In this document: positions 16,934-26,454 of the stretch, piece after piece
Layout: each line of letters starts with the position of its first letter
Numbering within the stretch: position 1 is the stretch's first letter
Assembly: GCF_001424165.1 (NCBI RefSeq)
Contig: NZ_LMOJ01000001.1
Coordinates: forward strand, 833,194 to 897,193
DNA length: 64,000 nucleotides
Direction of reading: 5' to 3'
Origin: Massilia sp. Leaf139
GTDB taxonomy: Bacteria > Pseudomonadota > Gammaproteobacteria > Burkholderiales > Burkholderiaceae_D
Position numbers and translations under genes: made by a program
Notes under the pieces: generated by a model
Told to the model about the DNA's origin: nothing
Seen by the model: the letters and a program-made list of their open reading frames with translations, nothing else
Database searches by the model: none

Positions 16934-18271
16934 ATGAGTTTTCTCTACACCGCGGTCGCCTTCCTGCTGGCGCTGGGGCCGCTCATCATCTTCCATGAGC
17001 TCGGCCACTACTGGGTGGCGCGCGCCTGCGGCGTGAAAGTGTTGCGCTTCTCGGTCGGCATGGGCAAGGTGGTCTGGTCGCGCCGCTTCGGCAAGGATGG
17101 CACCGAGTGGGCGATCTCGGCGCTGCCGCTGGGCGGCTACGTCCAGTTCCTCGACAGCCGCGACCCCGAAACGGCGCCAAAGGACGAGGCCGAGCGTGCG
17201 CGCGACTTCGTGCGGCAAAGCGTCTGGAAGCGCATCGCCATCGTCGCCGCCGGCCCGACGGCCAACTTCCTGCTGGCGATCGCGCTGTTCGGCGCGCTCT
17301 TCATGCATGGCGTCGAAGAGCCCGGCACCAAGCTGCGCCCGATGGCCGCCGATACCCCGGCCTACGCCGCCGGCCTGCGCGGCGGCGACAGCGTCACCGC
17401 CGTGAACGGCGAACCCGTAACGGGCTGGTCGGACTTGCGCTGGCAGATCATGTCGCTGGCGGTCGACAAGCAGGACGCCCGTCTCGACGTGCGCGCCGCC
17501 AACGGCAGCCAGTACGCGGCCACGATTCCCGCCGCCGCCATCAAGGAGCCGGGCCCCGAGGGCGACCTGATGGGAGAACTGGGCCTGGACGTCTGGATCG
17601 GCATGCCGGTGGTCGAGAACGCGGTGGCCGGCGGCGCCGGTGCGCGCGCCGGCCTGCAGAAGGGCGACGTCGTGCTCGGCGCCGACGGCAAGCCTTTCGC
17701 GCATGCGGCCGACTTCGTGCAGACCGTGCGCGCCGCCCCGGGGCGCACCCTGCAGATCCAGGTGCGCCGCGGCAGCCAGGTGGTGAGCCTGCCGCTGACG
17801 CCGGAGAAGGATCCGAAAGGGCAGGGCCTGGCCAGCGTGCAGCTCTCCCCGGCGCTGGAACGGGTGACCGTGCAGTCGGGGCCGGTCGAGGCGATCGTGA
17901 AGGGCGCGCGCCGCACCTGGGAGATGACGACGCTGACGTTCAAGATGATCGGCAAGATCGTCACGGGGCAGGCTTCGCTGAAGAACATCACCGGCCCGAT
18001 CGCCATCGCCGACTACGCCGGACAGACCGCACGCATGGGCCTGGCGACCTTTTTGGGCTTCATTGCGGTCGTCAGCGTGAGTCTTGGTGTAATGAATCTG
18101 TTACCAATTCCAGTGCTGGATGGGGGGCATTTGTTGTATTATTCGCTGGAAGTTTTGACCGGGCGTCCCCTGTCCGAGCGAATCCAGGGATTCGCGCAGC
18201 GCGCGGGGGTGGCCCTGCTGTTCATGCTGATGGCGCTCGCCATCTTCAATGACCTGTCGCAGCGGCTCTAG
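16934..18271 (+). CDS. rseP: Site-2 intramembrane zinc protease RseP
   Basis: A 445-residue inner-membrane metalloprotease (S2P) that cleaves RseA-type anti-sigma factors and remnant signal peptides. The first helix carries HELGH (21-25), the zinc site, and the penultimate helix carries LDGGHLLYY with the third ligand. Two PDZ domains lie between (about 110-310). Location between dxr and bamA is typical and ties envelope-stress signalling to outer-membrane assembly. Confidence 0.97.
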   Translation: MSFLYTAVAFLLALGPLIIFHELGHYWVARACGVKVLRFSVGMGKVVWSRRFGKDGTEWAISALPLGGYVQFLDSRDPETAPKDEAERARDFVRQSVWKRIAIVAAGPTANFLLAIALFGALFMHGVEEPGTKLRPMAADTPAYAAGLRGGDSVTAVNGEPVTGWSDLRWQIMSLAVDKQDARLDVRAANGSQYAATIPAAAIKEPGPEGDLMGELGLDVWIGMPVVENAVAGGAGARAGLQKGDVVLGADGKPFAHAADFVQTVRAAPGRTLQIQVRRGSQVVSLPLTPEKDPKGQGLASVQLSPALERVTVQSGPVEAIVKGARRTWEMTTLTFKMIGKIVTGQASLKNITGPIAIADYAGQTARMGLATFLGFIAVVSVSLGVMNLLPIPVLDGGHLLYYSLEVLTGRPLSERIQGFAQRAGVALLFMLMALAIFNDLSQRL

Positions 18272-18361
18272 GGCATCGACCCGCCGTGCCGCGACAGCGC
18301 GCCGCCCGCCAAACAAGAAGCGCCGAAGAAAAATGTATGTTGTCCAATGACTGACTAGCCA

Positions 18362-20719
18362 ATGAAATCACAACCAGATCGTATTGCCCTGCCGTTCATT
18401 CGCCGCAGCCTGATCGGCGCGGCCGTGCTGGCCCTGTGTGCCGCACCTGCGCTCGCCGTCACGCCTTTCGTCATCAAGGACATCCGCATCGAAGGCATCC
18501 AGCGCACCGAAGCCGGCACCGTGTTCAGCTACCTGCCGGTGCGCGTGGGCGAGACCTTCGACGACGACAAGAGCGTCGCCGCGATCAAGGCCCTGTACGC
18601 GACCGGCTTCTTCAAGGACATCCGCCTGGAGGAAGAGAAGGGCGTGCTGGTGGTGCTGGTCGAGGAACGCCCGGCCATCAACACCGTCGATTTCACCGGC
18701 ACCAAGGAATTCGAGAAGGACATGCTGGTCAAGGCGCTGAAGGATATCGGCGTCGGCGAAGCGAAGATCTACGACAAGGCCGCGGTCGACCGCGCCGAGC
18801 AGGAACTCAAGCGCCAGTACCTCTCGCACGGCCTGTACGGCGTGAAGATCACGACCACCATCACGCCGATCGAGCGCAACCGCGTCAACGTGATGTTCAA
18901 CGTCGACGAAGGCGACATGGCGCGCATCCGCGCCATCAACATCGTCGGCAACAAGGCCTTCAGCGACAAGGAACTGCGCCAGGTGCTGCAGCTCGAGACT
19001 TCCGGCTGGCTGACCTGGTACTCGAAGGCCGACCAGTATTCGAAGACCAAGCTGACCGGCGACCTGGAAGCGATCAAGTCGTATTACCTCGACCGCGGCT
19101 ACCTGGAAGCGACGGTGGAGTCGACCCAGGTCGCGATCACGCCGGACAAGAAGGACATCTACCTCACCATCAACATCACCGAAGGCGAGAAGTACACCGT
19201 CTCGAGCGTCAAGCTCGAAGGCGAGACCTTCGGCCGCGAAGAGGAACTGCGCCAGCTGATCGTCCTGCAGCCGGGCAAACCGTATTCGGGCGCGCTGCAG
19301 GAAGCTTCCAGCAAGCGCATCTCTCAGCGCCTGGGCACCTTCGGCTACGCGTTCGCGAACGTGAACGCCGACCCGCAGGTCGACCGCGAAAAGCGCGAAG
19401 TCGCCTTCACCTTCGTTGTCGATCCGGGCAAGCGCGCCTACGTGCGCCACGTGAACATCCTCGGCAACACCGTCACCCGCGACGAGGTCATCCGCCGCGA
19501 ATTCCGCCAGTTCGAAGGTGCCTGGTACGACGCCGACCGCGTCAAGCTCTCGCGCGACCGCGTCGACCGTCTCGGCTACTTCAAGGACGTGAAGGTCGAT
19601 ACGCCGGAGTCGCCGGGCACCAGCGACCAGGTCGACATCAACCTGACGGTCGAAGAAAAACCGACCGGTAACTTCATGGTCGGCGGCTCGTTCTCGCAGG
19701 CCGAGAAGTTCACCTTCACGGCCTCGGTGCAGCAGGCGAACTTCGCCGGCAGCGGCCAGACCGTCGGCATCGACCTGAACACCTCGAAGTACAGCCGCAC
19801 GGTCGCGCTGTCGAACACGAACCCGTACTTCACCGACGACGGCGTTTCGCGCGCCTTCCAGCTCTACCACCGCACGACGCGTCCGCCGCTGTCGAACATC
19901 GGTTCCTACACGGTGCGCCAGAACGGCGGCAACATGACCTTCGGCGTGCCGTTCTCGGAAACCGATACCGTCTACTTCGGCGCGGGCCTGGAGCGCACCA
20001 CGCTCGAGACCGATTCGACCAGCCCGCTGCTGTACCGCAACTTCGTGGCCCAGAACGGCGGCCCGAACAACGAAAACGACCAGGACACCTTCGGTATCGG
20101 TATCGGCAAGAGCATGTCGATCCCGCTGACCGTGGCCTGGGGCCGCGACAGCCGCGATAGCGCGCTGACCCCGAGCATCGGCCGCTACCAGCGCGCCAAC
20201 TTCGAGGTCGACGCCATCGGCGACGCCAAGTACTTCCGCGTCGTCTACGAACACCAGTGGTACCGTCCGCTGACCACGTGGATGACGCTGGCCCTGCGCG
20301 GCGAGTTCGATTACGGCAAGGGCATCGGCGGCAGCTCCTATCCGGTCTTCAAGAACTTCTACGCCGGCGGCATCGGTTCGGTGCGCGGCTACGAGAGCTC
20401 GACGCTGGGTGTGGTCGATCCGGTCTTCGGCGACGCCATCGGCGGCGCCAAGCGCGTCATCGGCAACGTCGAGCTGCAGTTCCCGTTCCCGGGCAATACC
20501 AAGGATCGCAGCCTGCGCTGGTTCACCTTCGCCGACGGCGGCCAGGTGTTCCAGGAGAAGTCGAAGATCATGCTCGGCGAGCTGCGTTACTCGGCCGGTA
20601 TCGGCCTGTCCTGGATTTCCCCGGTCGGACCGCTGCGCTTGAGTTATGCTAAGCCCCTGAACGCGAAACCGGGCGACCAGCTCGAGCGCTTCCAGTTCCA
20701 GATGGGCACGGGCTTCTGA
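18362..20719 (+). CDS. bamA: Outer-membrane protein assembly factor BamA
   Basis: A 785-residue Omp85 protein that inserts beta-barrels into the outer membrane. A signal peptide ends after APALA (about 33); five POTRA repeats follow (to about 440), then a 16-strand barrel with the conserved GSVRGY segment. It ends in Phe (QMGTGF), the usual barrel C-terminal signal. Skp follows 41 bases downstream, its periplasmic partner for delivering outer-membrane proteins. Confidence 0.98.
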   Translation: MKSQPDRIALPFIRRSLIGAAVLALCAAPALAVTPFVIKDIRIEGIQRTEAGTVFSYLPVRVGETFDDDKSVAAIKALYATGFFKDIRLEEEKGVLVVLVEERPAINTVDFTGTKEFEKDMLVKALKDIGVGEAKIYDKAAVDRAEQELKRQYLSHGLYGVKITTTITPIERNRVNVMFNVDEGDMARIRAINIVGNKAFSDKELRQVLQLETSGWLTWYSKADQYSKTKLTGDLEAIKSYYLDRGYLEATVESTQVAITPDKKDIYLTINITEGEKYTVSSVKLEGETFGREEELRQLIVLQPGKPYSGALQEASSKRISQRLGTFGYAFANVNADPQVDREKREVAFTFVVDPGKRAYVRHVNILGNTVTRDEVIRREFRQFEGAWYDADRVKLSRDRVDRLGYFKDVKVDTPESPGTSDQVDINLTVEEKPTGNFMVGGSFSQAEKFTFTASVQQANFAGSGQTVGIDLNTSKYSRTVALSNTNPYFTDDGVSRAFQLYHRTTRPPLSNIGSYTVRQNGGNMTFGVPFSETDTVYFGAGLERTTLETDSTSPLLYRNFVAQNGGPNNENDQDTFGIGIGKSMSIPLTVAWGRDSRDSALTPSIGRYQRANFEVDAIGDAKYFRVVYEHQWYRPLTTWMTLALRGEFDYGKGIGGSSYPVFKNFYAGGIGSVRGYESSTLGVVDPVFGDAIGGAKRVIGNVELQFPFPGNTKDRSLRWFTFADGGQVFQEKSKIMLGELRYSAGIGLSWISPVGPLRLSYAKPLNAKPGDQLERFQFQMGTGF

Positions 20720-20760
20720 CCCGGCGTCCGTCGGCTTCATCCTTTTCATCGCGGAGAACC

Positions 20761-21303
20761 ATGTTGAAAAATCCGATAGCCTCCCTGCCGCGCAGCGTGA
20801 CGCGCGCGCTGCCCCAGGCGCTCGTGCTGGCGGCCCTGTGCGCCTGCGCCTCGCTGGCCTCGGCGCAGACGGCGCCCAGCCGCATCGGCTTCGTGACCAC
20901 CGAGCGCCTGATGACCGAGTCGAAGATGGCCAAGGCCGCCGACGCCAAGATCCAGGCCGAATTCTCGAAGCGCCAGAAGACGAACGAGGAGATGGTCGCC
21001 AAGTTCAAGCAGATGAGCGAGAAGTTCGACAACGACGCGCCGCGCCTGACGGACATCGAGCGCACCCGCCGTGCGCGCGAACTGTTCGACATGGAAAAGG
21101 ACGTGCAGCGCATGAACCGCGAGTTCACCGAAGACCTCATGCAGAGGAAGAGCGAGGAACGCGCGGCGATCGCCACCAAGGCCTATAAACTGATCGAACA
21201 GATCGCCGAGCAGGAAAAGCTCGACGCCGTGCTGCAGGAGGCGGCGTGGTCGAGCCCGCGCATCGACATCACCGACCGCATCCTGAAACTGCTGGACAAG
21301 TAA
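20761..21303 (+). CDS. skp: Periplasmic chaperone Skp/OmpH
   Basis: A 180-residue exported protein. The signal peptide (cleaved after ASAQ, about 36) is followed by RIGFVTTERLMTES, the first strand of the trimerisation body, then long charged helices (about 60-150) forming the tentacles that hold unfolded outer-membrane proteins. The order bamA-skp-lpxD is conserved across proteobacteria. GGAG precedes the ATG. Confidence 0.95.
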   Translation: MLKNPIASLPRSVTRALPQALVLAALCACASLASAQTAPSRIGFVTTERLMTESKMAKAADAKIQAEFSKRQKTNEEMVAKFKQMSEKFDNDAPRLTDIERTRRARELFDMEKDVQRMNREFTEDLMQRKSEERAAIATKAYKLIEQIAEQEKLDAVLQEAAWSSPRIDITDRILKLLDK

Positions 21304-21305
21304 TT

Positions 21306-22394
21306 TTGGAACATCGCGAACAAACACGCGCCGGGGTTCGCCTCGGCGACCTGGTCGAGCGTTTCGGCGGCCAGCTGGCGGGCGACCCCGACCTGACGGT
21401 CGCCTCGATCGCGCCGCTCGACAGCGCCGGCCCGGCCCAGATCAGCTTCCTCAGCAACAGCAAGCTGCGCGCCCTGGCGGCGCAAAGCGAGGCCGCGGCC
21501 CTGATCCTCTCGCCGCTGGACGATCCCTCGGTCGCCGCCACCTATGCGGGCGCGCGCATCGTCACGACCAACCCCTACGCCTATTTCGCCCGCGCCGCGC
21601 AATACTTCGTGTCGCTGGAAGAAGCCGCCCCAAGCCCCGGCATCCACCCGAGCGCGGTCGTCGATCCTTCCGCGCAAGTGGACGAAAGCGCCCACATCGG
21701 GCCGCACGTGACCATTGAGGCCGGTGCGGTCGTGAAAGCCGGCGCGGTCATCGACCACGGCTGCTTCATCGGCAAGGAAAGCGTGGTGGGCGAGGGCACG
21801 CACTTCTTCGCGAATGTCACCTTCCACCGCAAATGCGTCATCGGCGCGCGCGGTATCGTCCATTCGGGCGCGGTGATCGGCGGCGACGGCTTCGGCTTCG
21901 CCATGGAAGCAGGCGTCTACATCAAGATTCCGCAGACCGGGCGCGTGGTGATCGGCGACGACGTCGACATCGGCTCGAACACCTCGATCGACCGCGGCGC
22001 CCTGGCCGACACCGTCATCGAAGACGGCGTCAAGCTCGACAACCAGATCCAGATCGGCCACAACTGCCACATCGGCAAGCACACGGCCATGGCCGGCTGC
22101 GTGGGCGTGGCCGGCAGCGCGAAGATCGGCAGCCGCTGCACCTTCGGCGGCGCGGCGATGGTGCTGGGCCACCTCGAAATCGCCGACAACGTGCACATCT
22201 CGTCGGGCAGCATGGTCTCGCGCTCGGTGCTCGAACCGGGCCAGTACACGGGCTTCTATCCGTTGGCGAAGAACGCCGAATGGGAGAAGTCGGCCGCGAT
22301 CGTGCGCAACCTGAACACCATGCGCGACAAGATCCGCAGCCTGGAAAAAACAATTAAAACGATTACAGAACAGAGCAGACTCGAAAATGACTGA
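21306..22394 (+). CDS. lpxD: UDP-3-O-acylglucosamine N-acyltransferase
   Basis: About 362 residues; third step of lipid A synthesis, adding a 3-hydroxyacyl chain from ACP to the 2-amine. An N-terminal uridine-binding domain ([14 protein letters not shown]) precedes a left-handed beta-helix of hexapeptide repeats (about 110-310), with the catalytic His region [10 protein letters not shown], and a C-terminal helix. There is no ATG near the expected N-terminus ([11 protein letters not shown]). TTG 21306, 3 bases after the skp stop, is the best start; GTG 21246 would overlap skp by 58 bases. Confidence 0.93.
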   Translation: MEHREQTRAGVRLGDLVERFGGQLAGDPDLTVASIAPLDSAGPAQISFLSNSKLRALAAQSEAAALILSPLDDPSVAATYAGARIVTTNPYAYFARAAQYFVSLEEAAPSPGIHPSAVVDPSAQVDESAHIGPHVTIEAGAVVKAGAVIDHGCFIGKESVVGEGTHFFANVTFHRKCVIGARGIVHSGAVIGGDGFGFAMEAGVYIKIPQTGRVVIGDDVDIGSNTSIDRGALADTVIEDGVKLDNQIQIGHNCHIGKHTAMAGCVGVAGSAKIGSRCTFGGAAMVLGHLEIADNVHISSGSMVSRSVLEPGQYTGFYPLAKNAEWEKSAAIVRNLNTMRDKIRSLEKTIKTITEQSRLEND

Positions 22395-22869
22395 AACCAC
22401 CACCGCAAAGCGCACCCTCGGCATCAACGAGATCAAGGAATACCTGCCGCACCGCTATCCGCTGCTGCTGGTCGACCGCGTGCTCGACGTCGAAGTGGGC
22501 AAGCGCATCACCGCCATCAAGAACGTCACCGTCAACGAGGAATTCTTCAATGGACACTTCCCGCATCAGCCGGTGATGCCGGGCGTCTTGATGATCGAGG
22601 CGATGGCGCAGACCGCGGCCATCCTGTCCTTCATGACGATGGACGTGAAGCCGGACGAGAACTCGGTCGTCTATTTCGTAGGTATCGACAACGCGCGCTT
22701 CAAGCGCCCGGTCGGGCCTGGCGACCAGCTGGTGATGGACGTCGAGATCCTGCGCGTCTCGCGCGGCATCTGGAAGTACAAGGCCACGGCCAGCGTCGAC
22801 GGCAAGGTCGCCGTGGAAGGTGAACTGATGTGCACCATCCGGGCCAATGAGAACAACGCGGGGCAGTAA
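22387..22869 (+). CDS. fabZ: 3-hydroxyacyl-ACP dehydratase FabZ
   Basis: A 160-residue hot-dog-fold dehydratase of fatty acid elongation. The segment [21 protein letters not shown] (shown here as two overlapping motifs, [12 protein letters not shown] and [10 protein letters not shown]) holds the catalytic His and Glu. The ATG overlaps the end of lpxD by 8 bases, so translation is coupled. Being between lpxD and lpxA lets the cell balance fatty acid and lipid A synthesis, which share the 3-hydroxyacyl-ACP pool. Confidence 0.98.
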   Translation: MTETTTAKRTLGINEIKEYLPHRYPLLLVDRVLDVEVGKRITAIKNVTVNEEFFNGHFPHQPVMPGVLMIEAMAQTAAILSFMTMDVKPDENSVVYFVGIDNARFKRPVGPGDQLVMDVEILRVSRGIWKYKATASVDGKVAVEGELMCTIRANENNAGQ

Positions 22870-23657
22870 TGAACAAGATCCATCCTAGCGCGATCGTCGA
22901 TCCGAAGGCCGAGCTGGACAGCTCGGTCGAGGTCGGCCCGTATTCGATCATCGGCCCCAACGTGCGCATCGACGCCGGCACCGTCGTCGGCCCGCACGTC
23001 GTCATCGAAGGCCATACGACGATCGGCAAGGACAACAAATTCTTCCAGTTCGGTTCGATCGGCGCCGCGCCGCAGGACAAGAAATGGAAGGGCGAGCCGA
23101 CCCGCCTCGAGATCGGCAACGGCAACACCATCCGCGAATTCGTCACCTTCAACCTGGGCACCACCCAGGATGCAGGCGTCACCCGCCTCGGCGACGACAA
23201 CTGGATCTCGGCCTACGTCCACCTGGCACACGACTGCCAGGTCGGCAGCCACACGATCTTCTCGAACAACGCGCAGCTGGCCGGCCACGTGCACGTGGGC
23301 GACCATGCCATCCTGTCCGGCTATGCCGGCGTGCACCAGTTCTGCAAGATCGGCGCCCATGCCTTCATCGGCATGTACACCAGCCTGACCCAGGACGTGC
23401 CGCCTTTCGTGCTGGTGTCGGGCAATCCGGCCGGCGCGCGCGGCGTGAACATCGAAGGCATGAAGCGCCGCGGTTTCACGCGCCCGCAGATCGACGGCAT
23501 CCGCGCCGCCTACAAGCATATCTACCGCTCGAACCTGACGCTGGAGGAGGCCAAGGCCGCCCTGGCGCGCGAGGAAGCGGAGAACCTGGAAGCCGCGGAC
23601 GTCATCCGCGCCATGCGCGAATTCCTCGGCAATGCCACCCGTGGCATCGTCCGATAA
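22869..23657 (+). CDS. lpxA: UDP-N-acetylglucosamine acyltransferase
   Basis: A 262-residue left-handed beta-helix trimer that catalyses the first step of lipid A synthesis. It starts with hexapeptide repeats (IHPSAIVDPKAEL), carries the catalytic His in LAHDCQVG and the substrate region GMYTSLTQDVPPF, and ends in a helical domain (GFTRPQIDGIRAAYKHIY). TAATG overlap with fabZ shows translational coupling. Confidence 0.98.
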   Translation: MNKIHPSAIVDPKAELDSSVEVGPYSIIGPNVRIDAGTVVGPHVVIEGHTTIGKDNKFFQFGSIGAAPQDKKWKGEPTRLEIGNGNTIREFVTFNLGTTQDAGVTRLGDDNWISAYVHLAHDCQVGSHTIFSNNAQLAGHVHVGDHAILSGYAGVHQFCKIGAHAFIGMYTSLTQDVPPFVLVSGNPAGARGVNIEGMKRRGFTRPQIDGIRAAYKHIYRSNLTLEEAKAALAREEAENLEAADVIRAMREFLGNATRGIVR

Positions 23658-24804
23658 GGTCTCCCTCGCCCTGGTCGCCGGCGAGGTGTCCGGCGACATG
23701 CTCGCCGCCCGCCTCATGGCCGGGCTGAAGCCGCATCTCCCCGACGCCCGCTTCCACGGCATCGGCGGCCCGCGCATGATCGCGCAGGGCCTGGTTTCAA
23801 GCGTGCCGATCGAAACCCTGACGGTGCGGGGCCTGTTCGAGATCATCCCGCGCTACCGCGAGATCAAGGGCATCCAGAACCGCCTGCGGGATCGTTTGAT
23901 CGCCGAGCGTCCGGCCGCCTTCATCGGCGCCGACTACCCTGGTTTCAATCTCGGGCTGGAAGAGCAGCTGCGCGCCGCCGGCATCCCCACCGTGCACTTC
24001 GTCGGCCCGCAGATCTGGGCCTGGCGCGGCGGGCGCATCAAGAAGATCCAGCGCGCGGTCTCGCACATGCTGGTGATCTTCCCCTTCGAGGAACAGATCT
24101 ATCGGGATGCCGGCGTGCCGGTGACCTATATCGGCCACCCGCTGGCCGAGACCATCCCGATGGTGCCGGACGTGGCTGCGGCACGTGCGGCCCTGGGTTT
24201 GGCGCCGAATGGGCCCAACTCGGCGCGCGTGGTGACCGTGATGCCGGGCAGCCGCATGGGCGAGTTGAAATACCTGGCCGAGCCCTTCGTGCGCGCCGCC
24301 GGCCTGCTGGCCAGACGCGACCCCGGTCTGCGTTTTGTCGTGCCGATGGCGGGCGAGAAGCAGCGCATCTACTTTAACGAGATCGTGGCCAAGGCGGGTC
24401 TGCAGGGCATCGACCTGCAGCTGGTGGACGATTCGCATACGGCGATCGCCGCCGCCGACGCGGTGCTGGTGGCCTCGGGCACGGCGACGCTGGAAGTGGC
24501 GCTGTTCAAGAAGCCGATGGTGATCGCCTACAAGGTCATGCGCGCGTCCTGGGAGATCATGCGCCACATGGGCTACCAGCCCTGGATCGGCCTGCCGAAC
24601 ATCCTGGCGCGCGAATTCCTGGTGCCCGAGCTGCTGCAGCATGCCGTCACGCCGGAAACGCTGGCCGATGCGGTGTGGGCGCAACTGAATGACGCCGCAG
24701 GGCGCGACAGGCTTGCGGCGCGCTTCACGGAGATGCATCATAGCCTCCTGCGCGACAGCGCGGCCCTGAGTGCCGAGGCCGTATTACGGATCATACGACC
24801 GTAA
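23632..24804 (+). CDS. lpxB: Lipid-A-disaccharide synthase
   Basis: About 390 residues, GT19 glycosyltransferase condensing UDP-2,3-diacylglucosamine with lipid X at the inner membrane. LVAGEVSGDMLAARL, FHGIGGPRM, YPGFNLGLE, HFVGPQIWAWR and VASGTATLE are family signatures. ATG 23632 overlaps lpxA by 26 bases; GTG 23641 is an alternative start. The stop codon (24802-24804) lies inside the flank of an intergenic palindrome. Confidence 0.97.
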   Translation: MPPVASSDKVSLALVAGEVSGDMLAARLMAGLKPHLPDARFHGIGGPRMIAQGLVSSVPIETLTVRGLFEIIPRYREIKGIQNRLRDRLIAERPAAFIGADYPGFNLGLEEQLRAAGIPTVHFVGPQIWAWRGGRIKKIQRAVSHMLVIFPFEEQIYRDAGVPVTYIGHPLAETIPMVPDVAAARAALGLAPNGPNSARVVTVMPGSRMGELKYLAEPFVRAAGLLARRDPGLRFVVPMAGEKQRIYFNEIVAKAGLQGIDLQLVDDSHTAIAAADAVLVASGTATLEVALFKKPMVIAYKVMRASWEIMRHMGYQPWIGLPNILAREFLVPELLQHAVTPETLADAVWAQLNDAAGRDRLAARFTEMHHSLLRDSAALSAEAVLRIIRP

Positions 24805-24862
24805 CGCGGGCATGCCCGCCGTACGGTGCACCGCCGTTGTAGGGCGGGCATGCCCGCGTTAC
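24801..24862. repeat. Inverted pair of dispersed palindromes (GGGCATGCCC type)
   Basis: GTAACGCGGGCATGCCCGCC (24801-24820) then GTACGGTGCACC faces an inverted copy GTAGGGCGGGCATGCCCGCG with TTAC (24839-24862). This is the cleanest example of the family: the two copies are 18 bases apart and could pair with each other or fold separately. It separates lpxB from rnhB. Confidence 0.9.
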
Positions 24863-24918
24863 GCACGTGTCCCGGTCGAATCGCATTTCGTGACCATTGA
24901 ATCAATAACACCAGCACC

Positions 24919-25590
24919 ATGAGCAAAAAACGCGTCAACTTCTACCCCGGCCTGCCTCCGCGGCTGCGCCCGTTCACCGACCTCGACATCGTCTGCGGCG
25001 TCGACGAGGCCGGGCGCGGCCCGCTGGCCGGGCCCGTGTACGCCGCCGCCGTCATCCTCGACCCCAAGCGTCCGATCGACGGCCTGCGCGACTCCAAGAA
25101 GCTGACCGAGGCGCGCCGCGACGAACTGGCGCCGCAGATCCGCGAATACGCGCTGGCCTGGGCCGTCGCCGAAGCCTCGTGCGAAGAGATCGACACCCTG
25201 AACATCCTGCACGCAACGATGCTGGCCATGCGCCGCGCCGTGGAAGCCCTGCACACGATGCCGACCATTGCCCTGATCGACGGCAACCGCTGCCCGCCGA
25301 TGCAGATCCGCGCCCACGCCGTCATCGAGGGCGACGACAAGTGCCATGCGATTTCGGCTGCTTCGATCCTGGCCAAGACGGCGCGCGACGCCGAGCTGGT
25401 GCGCCTGCACGCCCAGTATCCGGAATACTGCTTCGACCAGCACAAGGGTTATTCGACCGCGCTGCACCTGGAGCGCCTGCGCCTGCACGGCCCCTCGCCG
25501 GTGCACCGCCGTTCGTTCGCGCCGGTGCGCAACCTGTTGCAGGTGGATCTGTTCGGAGCGCCCGCGGACGAAGCGGCGGCCTGCGCATGA
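24919..25590 (+). CDS. rnhB: Ribonuclease HII
   Basis: A 223-residue endonuclease cutting RNA in RNA-DNA hybrids, including single misincorporated ribonucleotides. [19 protein letters not shown] holds the first catalytic Asp-Glu pair, [10 protein letters not shown] and IDGNRCP follow with a further Asp, and [11 protein letters not shown] closes the fold. It overlaps the next gene by 4 bases (ATGA). The lpxB-rnhB order is common in proteobacteria. Confidence 0.97.
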   Translation: MSKKRVNFYPGLPPRLRPFTDLDIVCGVDEAGRGPLAGPVYAAAVILDPKRPIDGLRDSKKLTEARRDELAPQIREYALAWAVAEASCEEIDTLNILHATMLAMRRAVEALHTMPTIALIDGNRCPPMQIRAHAVIEGDDKCHAISAASILAKTARDAELVRLHAQYPEYCFDQHKGYSTALHLERLRLHGPSPVHRRSFAPVRNLLQVDLFGAPADEAAACA

Positions 25591-26369
25591 AGACCGTCAC
25601 CTCGCGCGACAATCCCTTCTACAAGGAACTGAAAAGCCTGGCCGCCAGCTCGCAGGCGCGCCGCAAGGCCGGGCGTACGCTGCTCGACGGCGTGCACCTG
25701 TGCCAGTCCTGGCTGGACCTGCGCGGCGCGCCGGCGCACTGCGTGGTGTCCGAGGAAGCGCTGCACAACCCGGAGGTGGCCGAGATCGTTGCGCGCTGCG
25801 ACGGCCTGCGCGCGCACGTGACGGCGCTGCCGGACGCGCTGTTCGGCGCCCTCAGCCAGGTCGAGCATGGGATTAACCTGCTGTTCCTGGTCGATACGCC
25901 CGTCCCGGCGCAGCCGCAGGCCTTGACCGTCTCGGCCGTGCTGCTCGACGGCGTGCAGGATCCGGGCAATGTCGGCTCGATCTTGCGCAGCGCCGGCGCG
26001 GCCGGCATCACCCAGGTGTTCTGCAGCGCGGGCACGGCCTTCTGCTGGTCGCCCAAGGTGCTGCGCGCGGCCATGGGCGCGCACTTCGTGCTCGAGATTT
26101 TCGAGAATGCCGACCTCGCCGCGCTGATCGACGCGTCCAGCATGCCGGTACTCGCGATGAGCGGCTATGCCAAGCAGAAGCTGTGGGAAGTCGATTTGCG
26201 CGGCCCGGTGGCCTGGCTGCTGGGCCACGAAGGGCAGGGCGTGGCGGACGACCTGATGGGCCGCGCCACGCACCAGGTGGTGATTCCGCACGCGGGCCAG
26301 GTCGAGTCGCTGAACGTGGCTGCCGCGGCCGCGGTCTGCTTCTTCGAGCAGCTGCGCCAGCGCGCCTAG
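25587..26369 (+). CDS. SpoU/TrmH-family RNA 2'-O-methyltransferase
   Basis: A 260-residue SPOUT methyltransferase. The three SpoU motifs are clear: [28 protein letters not shown] and [18 protein letters not shown], forming the trefoil knot that binds S-adenosylmethionine. An N-terminal substrate-binding part (about 1-90, [13 protein letters not shown]) matches TsnR/RlmB-like rRNA methyltransferases. The target nucleotide is not determinable here. The ATG overlaps the rnhB stop. Frames open from 25179 only by chance. Confidence 0.93.
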   Translation: MKTVTSRDNPFYKELKSLAASSQARRKAGRTLLDGVHLCQSWLDLRGAPAHCVVSEEALHNPEVAEIVARCDGLRAHVTALPDALFGALSQVEHGINLLFLVDTPVPAQPQALTVSAVLLDGVQDPGNVGSILRSAGAAGITQVFCSAGTAFCWSPKVLRAAMGAHFVLEIFENADLAALIDASSMPVLAMSGYAKQKLWEVDLRGPVAWLLGHEGQGVADDLMGRATHQVVIPHAGQVESLNVAAAAAVCFFEQLRQRA

Positions 26370-26454
26370 CCGGCGTAACGATACAATCGACGGCAGGATG
26401 GACGGCAATGAGGCCGGTAGGGTAAGCTCGGGCCAACAACCCCGTGGAGCAGAG

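Noticed and set aside
15335-17704. Minus-strand open frame (789 codons) opposite cdsA-dxr-rseP
   Set aside because: It spans three well-identified genes on the other strand; composition is that of a shadow.
18368-20749. Minus-strand open frame (793 codons) opposite bamA
   Set aside because: Antisense shadow; bamA has signal peptide, POTRA repeats and barrel signature.
24738-24938. Short open frames that translate repeat elements (also near 4.1, 49.1, 55.8 and 60.9 kb)
   Set aside because: Their peptides (for example NAGMPALRYT-like phrases) are translations of the intergenic palindromes and do not indicate genes.
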